Assembly (NCBI RefSeq): GCF_002077175.1
Contig: NZ_CP014943.1
Coordinates: 4,650,001 to 4,714,000 of the forward strand
Direction: 5' to 3'
Source: Colwellia sp. PAMC 21821
GTDB taxonomy: Bacteria > Pseudomonadota > Gammaproteobacteria > Enterobacterales > Alteromonadaceae
DNA length: 64,000 nucleotides
The position numbers and the translations under genes were made by a program. The notes under the pieces were generated by a model, which was given only the letters and a program-made list of their open reading frames with translations, made no database searches and was not told the DNA's origin. Positions 44,127 to 53,530 of this stretch are shown here, piece after piece. Numbering within the stretch: position 1 is the stretch's first letter; every line of letters begins with the position of its first letter.

Positions 44127-44222
44127 TTGACGGGCTAAAGTCGGGCCTACAGGTAGCAATTTATAAAATCTTCGTTGACCATTATCTAGATTGCTTGACG
44201 GGCTGAAGCCCGACCTACATGT
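44127..44222. repeat. Two REP-like palindromic units
   Basis: TTGACGGGCTAAAGTCGGGC (44127, continuing CTACAGGT) and TTGACGGGCTGAAGCCCGAC (44195, continuing CTACATGT) are two direct copies 68 bp apart. Each contains a CGGGCT-AA/GA-AG(C/T)CCG hairpin; copy 2 is perfect. They lie in the 415-bp gap between the TetR gene and the urate hydroxylase gene. Confidence 0.75.
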
Positions 44223-44264
44223 TTCATGGTTCTATAGAATATAAATAACGAAAAGCGAAAGATA

Positions 44265-44291
44265 AAAAGGCAGTTTATATAACTGCCTTTT
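44265..44291. terminator. Hairpin terminator after the urate hydroxylase operon
   Basis: Stem AAAAGGCAGTT / AACTGCCTTTT (11 bp) with a 5-base loop; on the minus strand it ends in a T-rich stretch. It lies 74 bp beyond the stop at 44365. Confidence 0.82.
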
Positions 44292-44305
44292 GTGTAAACT
44301 ACATT

Positions 44306-44344
44306 TTAAAACTGTGCCTTAAAACTGTGCCTTAAAACGGTGCC
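44306..44344. repeat. 13-bp tandem repeat, three units
   Basis: TTAAAACTGTGCC at 44306 and 44319, then TTAAAACGGTGCC at 44332. It lies between the stop of the urate hydroxylase gene and its terminator. Confidence 0.8.
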
Positions 44345-44364
44345 TTAAACTCGGTAGCGAAATA

Positions 44365-45555
44365 CTATTTTAATTTCGCTAACCAAATCGCTAAGGTGGT
44401 GCGCTCTTCGTCTGTCATTTCAGTTTTATTCATAAATGGCATATCTTTAGCGTCTATTACCCGCGCTTGAATGCGAGGAGCCCACTGCTTAACTGTGTCG
44501 ATATCAGAAAATACGATACCAGCCGGTGCTATGGTAAAAATATCATCTGTAGGCTTTTCTGAATGACATGAGCCGCAACGTTGCTCTATTATTTGTGTGA
44601 CTTGTGCGTTGGTCACAACCTGTTGCTGTTGCGCTTCGCTGATTTCGACTGAGCGAGGTGCTATAGCAACCGCTAGTACAACCGTAGCAACTACAGAGGC
44701 GACTAATATTAGTGGTTTTTGTTTACCAAAATGGCGTAAAACAAAATACTGGCGAACGGCGGCAGTGATCAAAATAATCGCAATTAATATTAACCAATTA
44801 GCACTATGATTAAAGGTCATTGGGTAATGATTTGAAATCATAATAAAGATAATTGGCAAGGTAGTATAAGTATTATGAGTCGAGCGCACTTTCGCGTTTA
44901 AGCCATAAGCTGGATCGGGCGCTTTACCTTCTTCAACCGCTTTAACTAAGGCACGTTGTGACGGCATAATACCGAAAAATACGTTACCCGCCATAATAGT
45001 ACCTATGATAGCGCCCATGTGCATGTAAGCACCACGCGCACTAAATATTTGGGTTAAACCATAAGACAAGGCTGTAGCAACAACGATTAAGATTAACCCT
45101 AAAATAATGCCATGGTTTCTTAGCTTAGTACGGACTAAAAATTCATAAATACCGACGCCTACAACAATAGAGCCAAGGCCTAATAAAATGGCTTGCATCT
45201 GCGATAAATCCGCAACGCGTTTATCAATTAAATAAGATTCGGCACCGACGTAAAACATCAATGACAGTAATAAAAACCCGGTGATCCAAGTAGTATACGC
45301 TTCCCATTTAAACCAGTGTAATGTCGCTGGCATTTTTGGTGGTGCAAGTTTATATTTGGCCACTTCGTAGAAGCCACCACCGTGAATTGCCCAAAGATCG
45401 CCGCCAATGCCTTTATCGGCTTTTTCTTGTGGTGGTGTTTCTAAATGGTTGTCTAACCAAACAAAGTAAAAAGAAGCACCTATCCAGGCAATGCCGGTAA
45501 TAAGGTGAGCAAAGCGAATGACTAAATTTAGCCATTCATTAATATACGGATCCAT
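44365..45555 (-). CDS. puuD: Membrane-bound urate hydroxylase PuuD with cytochrome c domain
   Basis: 396 residues. The N-terminal membrane part has eight or nine helices, with WLNLVIRFAHLITGIAWIGASFYF (residues 5-28), GGFYEVAKYKLAP and NTYTTLPIIFIMISNHYPM, all typical of PuuD. The C-terminal domain (about 305-396) is a cytochrome c: haem motif CGSCH near residues 326-330 and a Met ligand in KDMPFMNKTEMTDEER. It oxidises urate to 5-hydroxyisourate and passes electrons to the respiratory chain, unlike the soluble uricase, which makes hydrogen peroxide. It follows guaD by 84 bp. UraH and UraD for the next two steps lie close by. Confidence 0.92.
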   Translation of the reverse strand: MDPYINEWLNLVIRFAHLITGIAWIGASFYFVWLDNHLETPPQEKADKGIGGDLWAIHGGGFYEVAKYKLAPPKMPATLHWFKWEAYTTWITGFLLLSLMFYVGAESYLIDKRVADLSQMQAILLGLGSIVVGVGIYEFLVRTKLRNHGIILGLILIVVATALSYGLTQIFSARGAYMHMGAIIGTIMAGNVFFGIMPSQRALVKAVEEGKAPDPAYGLNAKVRSTHNTYTTLPIIFIMISNHYPMTFNHSANWLILIAIILITAAVRQYFVLRHFGKQKPLILVASVVATVVLAVAIAPRSVEISEAQQQQVVTNAQVTQIIEQRCGSCHSEKPTDDIFTIAPAGIVFSDIDTVKQWAPRIQARVIDAKDMPFMNKTEMTDEERTTLAIWLAKLK

Positions 45556-45639
45556 AATATTCCTTAGTGTCCAAAGTCTTTAATTTTTAACTTTTAATTA
45601 TTGTTGTTGTGACTATTTTTTAAGTCTAAGCGAGTAATT

Positions 45640-46926
45640 TTATACTCGCTCACCCATAATATGAGTCGCTTTAATATGGCGTTCGTCGCCTAACATGCTT
45701 AAAATAAATAGTTTTTCTGATAGTGTTTTACAATGTTGCATGCGTCTATCCATTAACGGCGTCGCATGATAATCGAGTACGATAAAGTCTGCTTCAGCGC
45801 CTTTAACAAAATTACCAATCGTGCCTTCAAGATCTAAGGCAATTGCACCACCTAAAGTGGCTAGATAAAGCGATTTAAATGGGTTGAGTTTATCGCCACG
45901 CAGTTGCTGAGTTTTATAACCTTCATTTATGGTGCTCAACATAGAGAATGTCGTGCCTGCGCCAATATCACTCCCTAAGCCAACATTGACATCAAACGAT
46001 TCTGCTTGTTTAAGGTTAAATAAGCCGCTGCCTAAAAACAGGTTTGAACTAGGACAAAAAGCAATTGCCGAGCCAGTTTCTCCTAAGCGTTTACATTCAC
46101 TGTCATGTAAATGAACACCATGAGCAAAGACGCTACGACGACCCAGTAATTTACTTTTATCATAAACATCTAAATAACCGTCACTGTCAGGGAAAAGTTC
46201 TTCTACCCAAGCAATTTCTGCTTTGTTTTCACTTAGATGGGTATGTAAATAAACACTTGGATTTTCGGCTAACAACTGACCTGCTTTATTAAGTTGCTCT
46301 GTTGAACAAGTAGGGGCGAATCTAGGGGTAATGGCATATTGTAAACGGTCAGTGTTATGCCATTTTTCGATTAATGCTTTACTGTCTTCATAGCCACTTT
46401 CGGCGGTGTCAGTTAAGTAGTCTGGGCAATTTTGATCCATTAACACTTTGCCACAAATCATGCGTAATTTTTTCTGCTGAGCTACGGTAAAAAATGCGTC
46501 TACTGACTCTTTATGCACCGTACCAAAGACTAAGGCTGTGGTAGTACCCGCTTCAAGTAATTGACTTAAAAAGAACTCTGCTACTTTCTTACCGTGTTCT
46601 AGATCTGAAAATTGACGTTCAAATGGAAAAGTATAGTTTTCTAACCATTCCAATAATTGTTCACCATATGACGCAATCATTTCTGTTTGCGGATAATGCA
46701 CGTGGGTATCAATAAAGCCAGGCATGATTAAGCCATTTTCATAGTGAATGACTTCAACGTCTTTATCTAATGTCGCAAGCAGCGCTTGCGCTTCACCCAT
46801 TTGTTCAATGAGTCCATCTTTAATAATGAGTAGGCCATCTTCGATGTACTGATAACTTTCTTGTAGAGAAACTTTGGCGGGATCAGCCAAAAAATGCAGT
46901 AACTCTCCACGATATACTTTCAACAT
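45640..46926 (-). CDS. guaD: Guanine deaminase
   Basis: 428 residues of the amidohydrolase superfamily. Zinc ligands are visible in MPGFIDTHVHYPQTEMIASYG (HxH), LHTHLSENKAEIAWV, FAHGVHLHDSEC and GLGSDIGAGTTFSML (Asp). The PQTEM-ASYG motif distinguishes guanine deaminase from other members. It converts guanine to xanthine and ammonia in the cytoplasm, feeding xanthine dehydrogenase. ATG start. The downstream neighbour puuD and the upstream allA share its strand, so a long minus-strand purine operon or pair of operons is likely. Confidence 0.93.
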   Translation of the reverse strand: MLKVYRGELLHFLADPAKVSLQESYQYIEDGLLIIKDGLIEQMGEAQALLATLDKDVEVIHYENGLIMPGFIDTHVHYPQTEMIASYGEQLLEWLENYTFPFERQFSDLEHGKKVAEFFLSQLLEAGTTTALVFGTVHKESVDAFFTVAQQKKLRMICGKVLMDQNCPDYLTDTAESGYEDSKALIEKWHNTDRLQYAITPRFAPTCSTEQLNKAGQLLAENPSVYLHTHLSENKAEIAWVEELFPDSDGYLDVYDKSKLLGRRSVFAHGVHLHDSECKRLGETGSAIAFCPSSNLFLGSGLFNLKQAESFDVNVGLGSDIGAGTTFSMLSTINEGYKTQQLRGDKLNPFKSLYLATLGGAIALDLEGTIGNFVKGAEADFIVLDYHATPLMDRRMQHCKTLSEKLFILSMLGDERHIKATHIMGERV

Positions 46927-47092
46927 TCTGTTTACCTATTTTATAAATATTGACGAAATATTATTGGTTAATGCCAATATTATTTTCAAATAGTGAGTAA
47001 AAAGCCAAAATGGATCTTTAATGGTAATTTTTACTCTACACTATTAAAATTTTTCTTTAAAAACTTATGTATTAACAAATACTATGGTTAAT

Positions 47093-47599
47093 TTAGCATT
47101 CGGCTATGACTAACGAACCATCCAATTCAAGCACGTCACAGTTATCACCATCGCCGCCTCTGTCAATCACTAAGAAGTCACTTTCACTGCCTAAGGCTAA
47201 ACAGAAATGATGCCAAGTACCTTTATGATAGTTAACACCTTGGTTTGAATTCGCCAAAAATATTTCTATTTTATTAACGTCAAACTCACCTGCAGGTGCC
47301 ACCACAACTATATATGGGTTTTGGCCCATCGGAATAAAGGCTTGGCTACCGTGCGGGTGACGTTCCATCATTTTAATCGCGATGGGTTGAGCGAGGGGTG
47401 TCGAACGAAATATATTTACAATTGGGTGACCGGTTTTATCAGTCACATCAATTTTAGCTAAGTCATGGTAGCGCTGGGTAAAACCATCATTTATTTCTAT
47501 TATTTTAGCGTCAGCATTGGCTTCAATAACATCACCAAAAGCACTGAATGCCGCACTTGTTAATGGTTTTGGCGTAATTGTTTGTCTGTTTTTAGTCAT
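47093..47599 (-). CDS. allA: Ureidoglycolate lyase AllA
   Basis: 168 residues of the cupin-like AllA fold. Conserved pieces: LTSAAFSAFGDVIEA, INDGFTQRYHDLA, IFRSTPLAQPIAIKMMERHPHGSQAFIPMG (around residues 64-93), YHKGTWHHFCLALG and FLVIDRGGDGDNCD. It splits (S)-ureidoglycolate into glyoxylate and urea. This is the step that yields the two products handled elsewhere in the window by malate synthase, the Bhc enzymes and the urea channel. It lies 24 bp after uraH on the same strand. Confidence 0.92.
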   Translation of the reverse strand: MTKNRQTITPKPLTSAAFSAFGDVIEANADAKIIEINDGFTQRYHDLAKIDVTDKTGHPIVNIFRSTPLAQPIAIKMMERHPHGSQAFIPMGQNPYIVVVAPAGEFDVNKIEIFLANSNQGVNYHKGTWHHFCLALGSESDFLVIDRGGDGDNCDVLELDGSLVIAEC

Positions 47600-47623
47600 A
47601 ATGAATTCCTGCTTAATTTGTTG

Positions 47624-47965
47624 TTAGCTACCACGGTATGTTGAATAACCAAACGCAGTTAATAACAATGGAATATGGTAATGGCTTGGGCTGCCATCTA
47701 GCTCGAACACGATATCAACATAAGGGTAAAAACCTGGTTCTTTATTTGCTAAAAAATAAGGTTTAGTGGCAAAGTGCATACGATAAACACCCGCTGCTAG
47801 TACCACCTTATCCGCTAATAAACCGGCAATGCGACCATCGGCGTTAGTCACACCTGTTGCTAATTCATTCCAACCATCACTGGTTTGAGCAAACAAGGTA
47901 ATAGGTAAATTTTGTGCCGGTAAACCGCGTGTGGTATCAAGCACATGAGTCGTTATTTGGCTCAT
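47624..47965 (-). CDS. uraH: 5-hydroxyisourate hydrolase UraH, copy 1
   Basis: 113 residues, transthyretin-like fold. Catalytic residues: His7 in TTHVLDTTRG, Arg in NADGRIAGLL, His near residue 96 in SHYHIPLLL, and the invariant C-terminal YSTYRGS. Hydrolyses 5-hydroxyisourate made by PuuD to OHCU. No signal peptide. Its start overlaps the uraD stop by 4 bp, so these two are translationally coupled. A second UraH (57826-58179) lies about 10 kb away on the other strand. Confidence 0.93.
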   Translation of the reverse strand: MSQITTHVLDTTRGLPAQNLPITLFAQTSDGWNELATGVTNADGRIAGLLADKVVLAAGVYRMHFATKPYFLANKEPGFYPYVDIVFELDGSPSHYHIPLLLTAFGYSTYRGS

Positions 47966-48462
47966 ATTAGTTTTTCTAAACGTAAGTGAAATATTTTTCG
48001 TTGCTCTTCTGCCGCATTAGCCAGTTCAGTCGCTTTATCGTTAGGTAAACGTGCTTGCAATAATGCCACCATTTGCGCAGCACTTTTGCCGGTTGCACAG
48101 ACGATAAAAATAAAACCAAATTTTTCGAGATAATCGGCGTTCCCTTGCGCTAATGATTCAATCACTTGTTCTGTTGCTTCACTGACTGAACTTTGTTCAC
48201 CACTTGCAAGCTCTTTAGTATTGGCATATTTCGCTCTAAGGGTGTCAACGTTACCAATTTGTGGATGACCTTCAAACGCTTCTAAATAGTCTGCTTCGGC
48301 TAGACCTTGCCACGCTGTATCAGCTTTCGTTTCTAAATCTTTTTTATCAGCAAAAGGGCGAGCCTTAACCATGCCAGATACCCACGCTGCTGAGGTACAG
48401 CACTGCATAAAAGTGTGTGTGGCTTCGTCGACGGTTAAGTCATTTAATTGTGCTAAATTCAT
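47962..48462 (-). CDS. uraD: OHCU decarboxylase UraD
   Basis: 166 residues, all-alpha. Family features are AQLNDLTVDEATHTFMQCC, LEAFEGHPQIGNVDTLRAKY (His of the HPxIG motif is catalytic), ASGEQSSV and GFIFIVCATGKSAAQMVALL. It decarboxylates OHCU to S-allantoin. ATG start. It is the first gene of the minus-strand operon uraD-uraH-allA, and a 15-bp site resembling the bhcR-bhcB operators lies 178 bp before it. Confidence 0.92.
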   Translation of the reverse strand: MNLAQLNDLTVDEATHTFMQCCTSAAWVSGMVKARPFADKKDLETKADTAWQGLAEADYLEAFEGHPQIGNVDTLRAKYANTKELASGEQSSVSEATEQVIESLAQGNADYLEKFGFIFIVCATGKSAAQMVALLQARLPNDKATELANAAEEQRKIFHLRLEKLI

Positions 48463-48639
48463 AATATTTCCTATTAATTATTTTGTTGCTTAAATATTCA
48501 AGTGCAATAATTGACTACGTCACTATCCACCCGTTTTACTGTTCTCATTAGCAGTGCTTTCAATACCCTGCTTTACAGTGATAATTTGTTGAGGATAACT
48601 ATAATACTCTCTTTATTTGGAGATTCTAACGTAAAGATA

Positions 48640-48654
48640 TTTCACATTGTAAAA
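48640..48654. promoter_or_regulatory. Putative IclR/BhcR operator before the uraD operon
   Basis: TTTCACATTGTAAAA, matching 13 of 15 positions of bhc site 2 and having 7-bp arms with one mismatch. On the minus strand it overlaps TTTACA, which with TTAGAAT 18 bases downstream could be a promoter; the binding site would then cover the -35 box. Similarity to the bhc sites is seen in the sequence; binding is inference. Confidence 0.55.
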
Positions 48655-48727
48655 CGTAATTAATAACATTTTCTAAAATAACAAGGTGTTGATACGTTGT
48701 CATAAAATGAAATAAAACTTACAAACG

Positions 48728-49645
48728 TTAGTCGGCGCTAAGTAATTGCTTTAATTCTTGCCAATGAATGCCCTGTTGCGACTTAGGGCGAGCTTTACTA
48801 ACAGAATTTGCATCGACACTTTGCTGATTTTCTTGTGCTAATTGATCATTTATTGCCGCTAATTTTACTTGCTGAGCTTGGTAAATATTAATAATTTCGG
48901 CTGACACTGAAACCGCAACTTCCATCGGTAATTTACCGCCAACGTCTGCTAAGCCAATGGGACAATTCATTCGAGCCACTTGTTTTTGATCAATATCTCG
49001 GTGTTTATAGCGTTGTTGAAAGCGACGCCATTTGGTGTTTGACGCAATTAAGCCTAAATAATGAAAGTCTGCCCGCTTTAATATGGCTTGTGATATTTCA
49101 AAATCCATTTGATGATTATGTGTCATAACAATGAAGTAGCTATTAGCTGGCATGCTAGCCACTTCAAGTTCAGGTGATTCACTGACCACTTTAACGACAT
49201 TATCATAAGATGAAAGGTTCGATGGAAACTGCGCTTCTCGGCTATCGACCCACGTAACTTTGCAGGGTAATTGCGCTAAAATAGGCACCAATGCCTTACC
49301 AACATGCCCGGCACCGAACAACATAATATTAACGCCTGTAGCGGCAAAACATTCAAATAACACCGACGTGTTGCCTCCACAACATTGACCTAAATTACTG
49401 CCCAGTTGAAAGTGCTCAATATGTTGGCAACTTTCACCTGAATTTAGCATTTTTTTAGCGTATTTAATCGCTTTGTGTTCAAGGTGACCACCGCCAATAG
49501 TGTCAAAAATATCATCATGACTGATCACCATTTTTGTACCACTATTTCTAGGCGTAGAGCCAGAAACACCAACCAAGGTCACTAATACATAGGCTTGACC
49601 TTGTTTGCTTAACTTATAGCTAGCACTACTCCAGTTAGTTGTCAT
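48728..49645 (-). CDS. xdhC: Xanthine dehydrogenase accessory protein XdhC
   Basis: 305 residues. The N-terminal domain has GVSGSTPRNSGTKMVI, the GGGHLEHKAIKYA motif and the GQCCGG Cys pair that holds the molybdenum cofactor. The C-terminal Rossmann domain begins with FGAGHVGKALVPIL (about residue 116 on) and has ANSYFIVMTHNHQMDFEI. XdhC binds and sulphurates the cofactor and hands it to XdhB. The last 45 residues are Gln/Ser/Lys-rich. It lies 16 bp after xdhB, in the operon xdhA-xdhB-xdhC. Confidence 0.93.
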   Translation of the reverse strand: MTTNWSSASYKLSKQGQAYVLVTLVGVSGSTPRNSGTKMVISHDDIFDTIGGGHLEHKAIKYAKKMLNSGESCQHIEHFQLGSNLGQCCGGNTSVLFECFAATGVNIMLFGAGHVGKALVPILAQLPCKVTWVDSREAQFPSNLSSYDNVVKVVSESPELEVASMPANSYFIVMTHNHQMDFEISQAILKRADFHYLGLIASNTKWRRFQQRYKHRDIDQKQVARMNCPIGLADVGGKLPMEVAVSVSAEIINIYQAQQVKLAAINDQLAQENQQSVDANSVSKARPKSQQGIHWQELKQLLSAD

Positions 49646-49661
49646 AATTTGCTCGCAATGC

Positions 49662-52019
49662 TCACGCGTTATCTTTCATGGCTTCTACAGCCCAAAGTAC
49701 GCGTTCAGGTGTAGCCGGTGTGTCCAAAACAGGACTTAATTTGTAGTCGGATACACTTGAAATGGCATCTTTAAGTGCCGACCAAACCGATATACCTAAC
49801 ATAAATGGCGGTTCACCAACGGCTTTTGAGTTATAAATAGTTTGCTCACGGTTAGGATCGTCAGGGACTAAATCAACTCTAAAATCGCTGGGCGTATCGC
49901 TAATGGCTGGAATTTTATAGGTCGCAGGGTTATTCGATAATAATCGCCCTTGCTCGTTCCAAACCAACTCTTCGGTAGTTAGCCACCCCATTCCTTGAAT
50001 AAATGCGCCTTCAATTTGGCCGATATCAATGGCCGGATTCAATGAATGCCCCACGTCATGCAATATATCGGCACGTAATAATTTATATTCACCGGTTAAG
50101 GTATCAATTAATACTTCTGATACTGCAGCACCGGTTGAGTAATAGAAAAACGGTCGACCTTTACCTGTAGCGCGATCAAAATGTATTTTCGGTGTTTTAT
50201 AAAAACCGGTCGAAGAAAGTGACACGCGTCCCATGTAGGCTTGTTGAACAAACTCGGCGAATGAAAACTTCTCTTTTCCTACAATTACTTGGCTTTCTTT
50301 AAAGCTAACTTCAGCTTGGTTAACGTTATATTTTTCACAGGCAAACTCAATCAACCGCGCTTTAATGGTTTTAGCCGCCGCTTGTGCCGCTTTACCGTTT
50401 AAGTCTGTGCCCGAAGACGCTGCTGTTGGCGACGTATTCGGTACTTTATCGGTTCGAGTAGCAGAAACGCCAACGGTATCAACATCGACTTGAAATTCTT
50501 CAGCAACAATTTGCGCCACTTTGGTATATAAACCTTGGCCCATTTCAGTGCCGCCATGGTTTAAATGAATAGTACCATCGGTATAAATGTGCACTAAGGC
50601 ACCCGCTTGGTTTAAATGCTGAACAGTAAACGAAATACCAAATTTTACTGGCGTTAAAGCAATGCCCTTTTTCAGTAAGGTATTTTCAATATTAAACTGG
50701 CTAATGCTTGCTCTGCGCGCTTGATAGTCTGAGCTTTGCTCTAATGACGTGATCAATTCCGCCATTTTATTATGTTCAACCGTTTGATGATAATGGGTGA
50801 CGTTGCGATCATCTTTACCGTATAAATTGATTTTACGAATTTCTAACGGGTCTTTACCTAGGTAGCGAGCAATATCGTCCATCACCATTTCGATGGTCAT
50901 CATACCTTGTGGGCCGCCAAAACCACGATAAGCGGTGTGGGAAACAGTATTTAATTTGCAGCGATTACCCGTGACTGTTGCTTGATCTAAAAAGTAAGCG
51001 TTGTCAGAATGAAACATGGCTCTATCGACAATGGCATCTGATAAATCGGGTGAATAGCCACAATTACCGTTAACCTCGATATTTATGCCTTTAATTTGCC
51101 CGTCACTATCAAAGCCAACGTGGTAATTATTTTCAAATGGATGGCGTTTACCTGTCATGCACATATCGTCTGAACGGCTAAGTTTAAACTTAACAGGACG
51201 TTTTGTTACATTAGATAAAAGCGCTGCAAGACAAGCCCATGGTGCCGCTTGGGTTTCTTTACCACCAAAACCACCGCCCATTCGACGCGTATCCACAATC
51301 ACTTTATTAAGCGGAATATCGAGTACTTCAGCCACTAACTTTTGTACTTCACTCGGGTGCTGTGACGATGAAAATACGGTCATAACACCATCTTCGGTTG
51401 GCTCAGCGGTTGAAACTTGTCCTTCAAGATAAAAATGCTCTTGACCACCGACTGAAATTTCACCTGATAACTGGTGAGTCGCTTGCTCAATAGCTGTCGC
51501 AGAGTCACCACGTTTCATGGTAAAAGGCGGTCGAACAAAGCTTTGCTTTGCTAAAGCCTCTTTAACGGTTAATACCGCAGGAAGCGCTTCATATTCAATT
51601 TTGGCTAACTTAACCGCACGTCTAGCCAAGTCATGACTCGTGGCCGCAACCGCAAATATTGGCTGACCGATATAGTCAACTTTACCAATGGCTAATACCG
51701 GATCGCCAGGGAATACGGGGCCAATGTCAGTATGTCCAGGCACATCTTCTACTGTGATCACAGCCACAACGCCTTCAGCTGCTTTGACGGCCGATAAGTC
51801 GATACTTTTAATCAGTCCATGCGCAATAGTACTTTGTCCTGCTGCAGCATGTAGTTGGCCACGAAGGCTGGGTCTATCATCAATATATAGCGCTTCACCA
51901 CTGACATGTTTGTCAGCACTTTCGTGCTTTTTCGAGCGACCTACTCCGCCTTGACCGACTGAGGCTAATTCATGACTAATATTGTCATTAGAATGTTTGG
52001 TATTTATAAGACTACGCAT
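49662..52019 (-). CDS. xdhB: Xanthine dehydrogenase molybdenum subunit XdhB
   Basis: 785 residues, full length for the bacterial large subunit. HVSGEALYIDDRPSLRGQLHAA opens the a/b hammerhead domain. Molybdopterin contacts lie in RRMGGGFGGKETQ and TAYRGFGGPQGM, and SKAVGEPPFMLG near residue 735 holds the catalytic Glu. Oxidises hypoxanthine to xanthine and xanthine to urate. The start overlaps the xdhA stop by 8 bp. Confidence 0.94.
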   Translation of the reverse strand: MRSLINTKHSNDNISHELASVGQGGVGRSKKHESADKHVSGEALYIDDRPSLRGQLHAAAGQSTIAHGLIKSIDLSAVKAAEGVVAVITVEDVPGHTDIGPVFPGDPVLAIGKVDYIGQPIFAVAATSHDLARRAVKLAKIEYEALPAVLTVKEALAKQSFVRPPFTMKRGDSATAIEQATHQLSGEISVGGQEHFYLEGQVSTAEPTEDGVMTVFSSSQHPSEVQKLVAEVLDIPLNKVIVDTRRMGGGFGGKETQAAPWACLAALLSNVTKRPVKFKLSRSDDMCMTGKRHPFENNYHVGFDSDGQIKGINIEVNGNCGYSPDLSDAIVDRAMFHSDNAYFLDQATVTGNRCKLNTVSHTAYRGFGGPQGMMTIEMVMDDIARYLGKDPLEIRKINLYGKDDRNVTHYHQTVEHNKMAELITSLEQSSDYQARRASISQFNIENTLLKKGIALTPVKFGISFTVQHLNQAGALVHIYTDGTIHLNHGGTEMGQGLYTKVAQIVAEEFQVDVDTVGVSATRTDKVPNTSPTAASSGTDLNGKAAQAAAKTIKARLIEFACEKYNVNQAEVSFKESQVIVGKEKFSFAEFVQQAYMGRVSLSSTGFYKTPKIHFDRATGKGRPFFYYSTGAAVSEVLIDTLTGEYKLLRADILHDVGHSLNPAIDIGQIEGAFIQGMGWLTTEELVWNEQGRLLSNNPATYKIPAISDTPSDFRVDLVPDDPNREQTIYNSKAVGEPPFMLGISVWSALKDAISSVSDYKLSPVLDTPATPERVLWAVEAMKDNA

Positions 52020-53469
52020 AATTAACTACCCGAGTTTCAATATTTTTACTTTGTAATTCCAAGTAACATTTTTGGATTAAGTTTTGTGCGACTTTCATGC
52101 GATATTTATCAGAAGCGCGAACATCAGACATCGGCTGAAAGTCTTGCGTTAATGCCTGTTGCGCCGCTGTGACACTTTCGCTATCAAAGGCTTTATTTAA
52201 TAAGGCGGCTTCACATTGCTTAGCACGCATAGGAATACCGGCCATGCCTCCGAAGGCGATACGAACATGTGTGACAATATTGTCTTTAAGTTCAATATTA
52301 AAGGCAGCTAAAACCGCTGAAATGTCATCGTCAATGCGCTTAGATATTTTATAAACTTTCAATACTTGATCGGGCTTTGACTTAGGTATGTAGATATTTT
52401 TAATAAATTCAGACGCTTTTAATACCGTTTTTTTGTAATCAACAAAATAGTCTTCTACGGCTATTTTGCGCTCTTCATCACCACGTTGTAAGGTCATTTG
52501 AGCGTCTAAAGCGATTAGCGCTGGTGGCATATCACCAATAGGCGAAGCATTACCAATATTGCCACCTAAAGTGCCATTATTACGAATTTGTCGTGAACCA
52601 ATACGTTCAATCATTTCGCCAAGCTCATGATATTCCTCATGTAACATCGGGGTAAAATCACTGTAAGGTACTGCTGAGCCAATAATGAATTCTTCAGTGT
52701 TATTTTCTAAGGTTTGTAATTCAGTGACATCACCCAAATAAACCAGATCTTCAATGGTGGCTAAGTTTTGTGTCACTGACAGCGCGAGATCTGTCGCCCC
52801 CGCAACGAGGGTTGCTTGCGGATTTGATAATAATTTTTCGGCCAATTCAGCTGTACTTTTTGGTGCAAAGTAACCATGACGCGAATTAGAAAGCTTAGCT
52901 GATGGTAGCCCTTTAAAGTCATTTAGCTGTTGCACGGTTTCGTTATAATGCTGTGCAAATGAGTCAGCTTCACAATGTTCACTCGATGCTAAGGCCGCAT
53001 CGATAATAGAGCGATATCCGGTGCAACGGCATAAATTGCCTGCAAGTGCTTCTAGCACTTCTTCACGATTAGGTTTGTTATTATGTTTATGTAAAGCAAA
53101 TGAGGACATAACAAAGCCAGGTGTACAAAAGCCACATTGTGAACCATGATTATCTACCATAGATTGCTGTACATGATGAAGTTTAGCGCCTTGCTTAAGG
53201 TGCTCTACGGTAATTAACTGTTTACCGTGTAAACTGCCAACAAAACTAATACAGGCATTTATTGATTTATAATTAAGTGCTTGGCTATCTTTGGCTAATT
53301 CAGCAATAACCACGGTACAAGCACCACAGTCGCCAGAAGAACACCCTTCTTTCGTACCGCTGTTAAAGCGCTCTTCACGTAAATACTGCAAAACAGTTAA
53401 ATTGGGATCTATGTTCTCTATCGTCACAACGTCGTTGTTTAATAAGAAACGAACTGCACTTGTAGCCAT
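52012..53469 (-). CDS. xdhA: Xanthine dehydrogenase small subunit XdhA (2Fe-2S + FAD)
   Basis: 485 residues from the ATG at 53469, with GGAA 7 bases before it; the frame runs 23 codons further without a site. The N-terminal plant-type [2Fe-2S] domain has CSSGDCGACTVVIAE, and the second cluster has CGFCTPGF and CRCTGYRSI. The FAD domain (about 195-375) includes LVAGATDLAL and NNGTLGGNIGNASPIGDMPPALIAL. It passes electrons from XdhB to NAD. A TGACAC-AA-GTGTCA palindrome 62 bp before the start and a MarR gene further upstream suggest urate- or purine-controlled expression. Confidence 0.93.
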   Translation of the reverse strand: MATSAVRFLLNNDVVTIENIDPNLTVLQYLREERFNSGTKEGCSSGDCGACTVVIAELAKDSQALNYKSINACISFVGSLHGKQLITVEHLKQGAKLHHVQQSMVDNHGSQCGFCTPGFVMSSFALHKHNNKPNREEVLEALAGNLCRCTGYRSIIDAALASSEHCEADSFAQHYNETVQQLNDFKGLPSAKLSNSRHGYFAPKSTAELAEKLLSNPQATLVAGATDLALSVTQNLATIEDLVYLGDVTELQTLENNTEEFIIGSAVPYSDFTPMLHEEYHELGEMIERIGSRQIRNNGTLGGNIGNASPIGDMPPALIALDAQMTLQRGDEERKIAVEDYFVDYKKTVLKASEFIKNIYIPKSKPDQVLKVYKISKRIDDDISAVLAAFNIELKDNIVTHVRIAFGGMAGIPMRAKQCEAALLNKAFDSESVTAAQQALTQDFQPMSDVRASDKYRMKVAQNLIQKCYLELQSKNIETRVVNYA

Positions 53470-53530
53470 AATTAGTTCCGTGGTTAATTTTGTAAATGTT
53501 TCATAGTTTAAATATATCAGAATAAAAACC

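Noticed and set aside
53134..53150. CCACATTGTGAACC inside xdhA, similar to the Bhc operator type
   Set aside because: It encodes the conserved GSQCGF region, so the match is explained by coding constraint.
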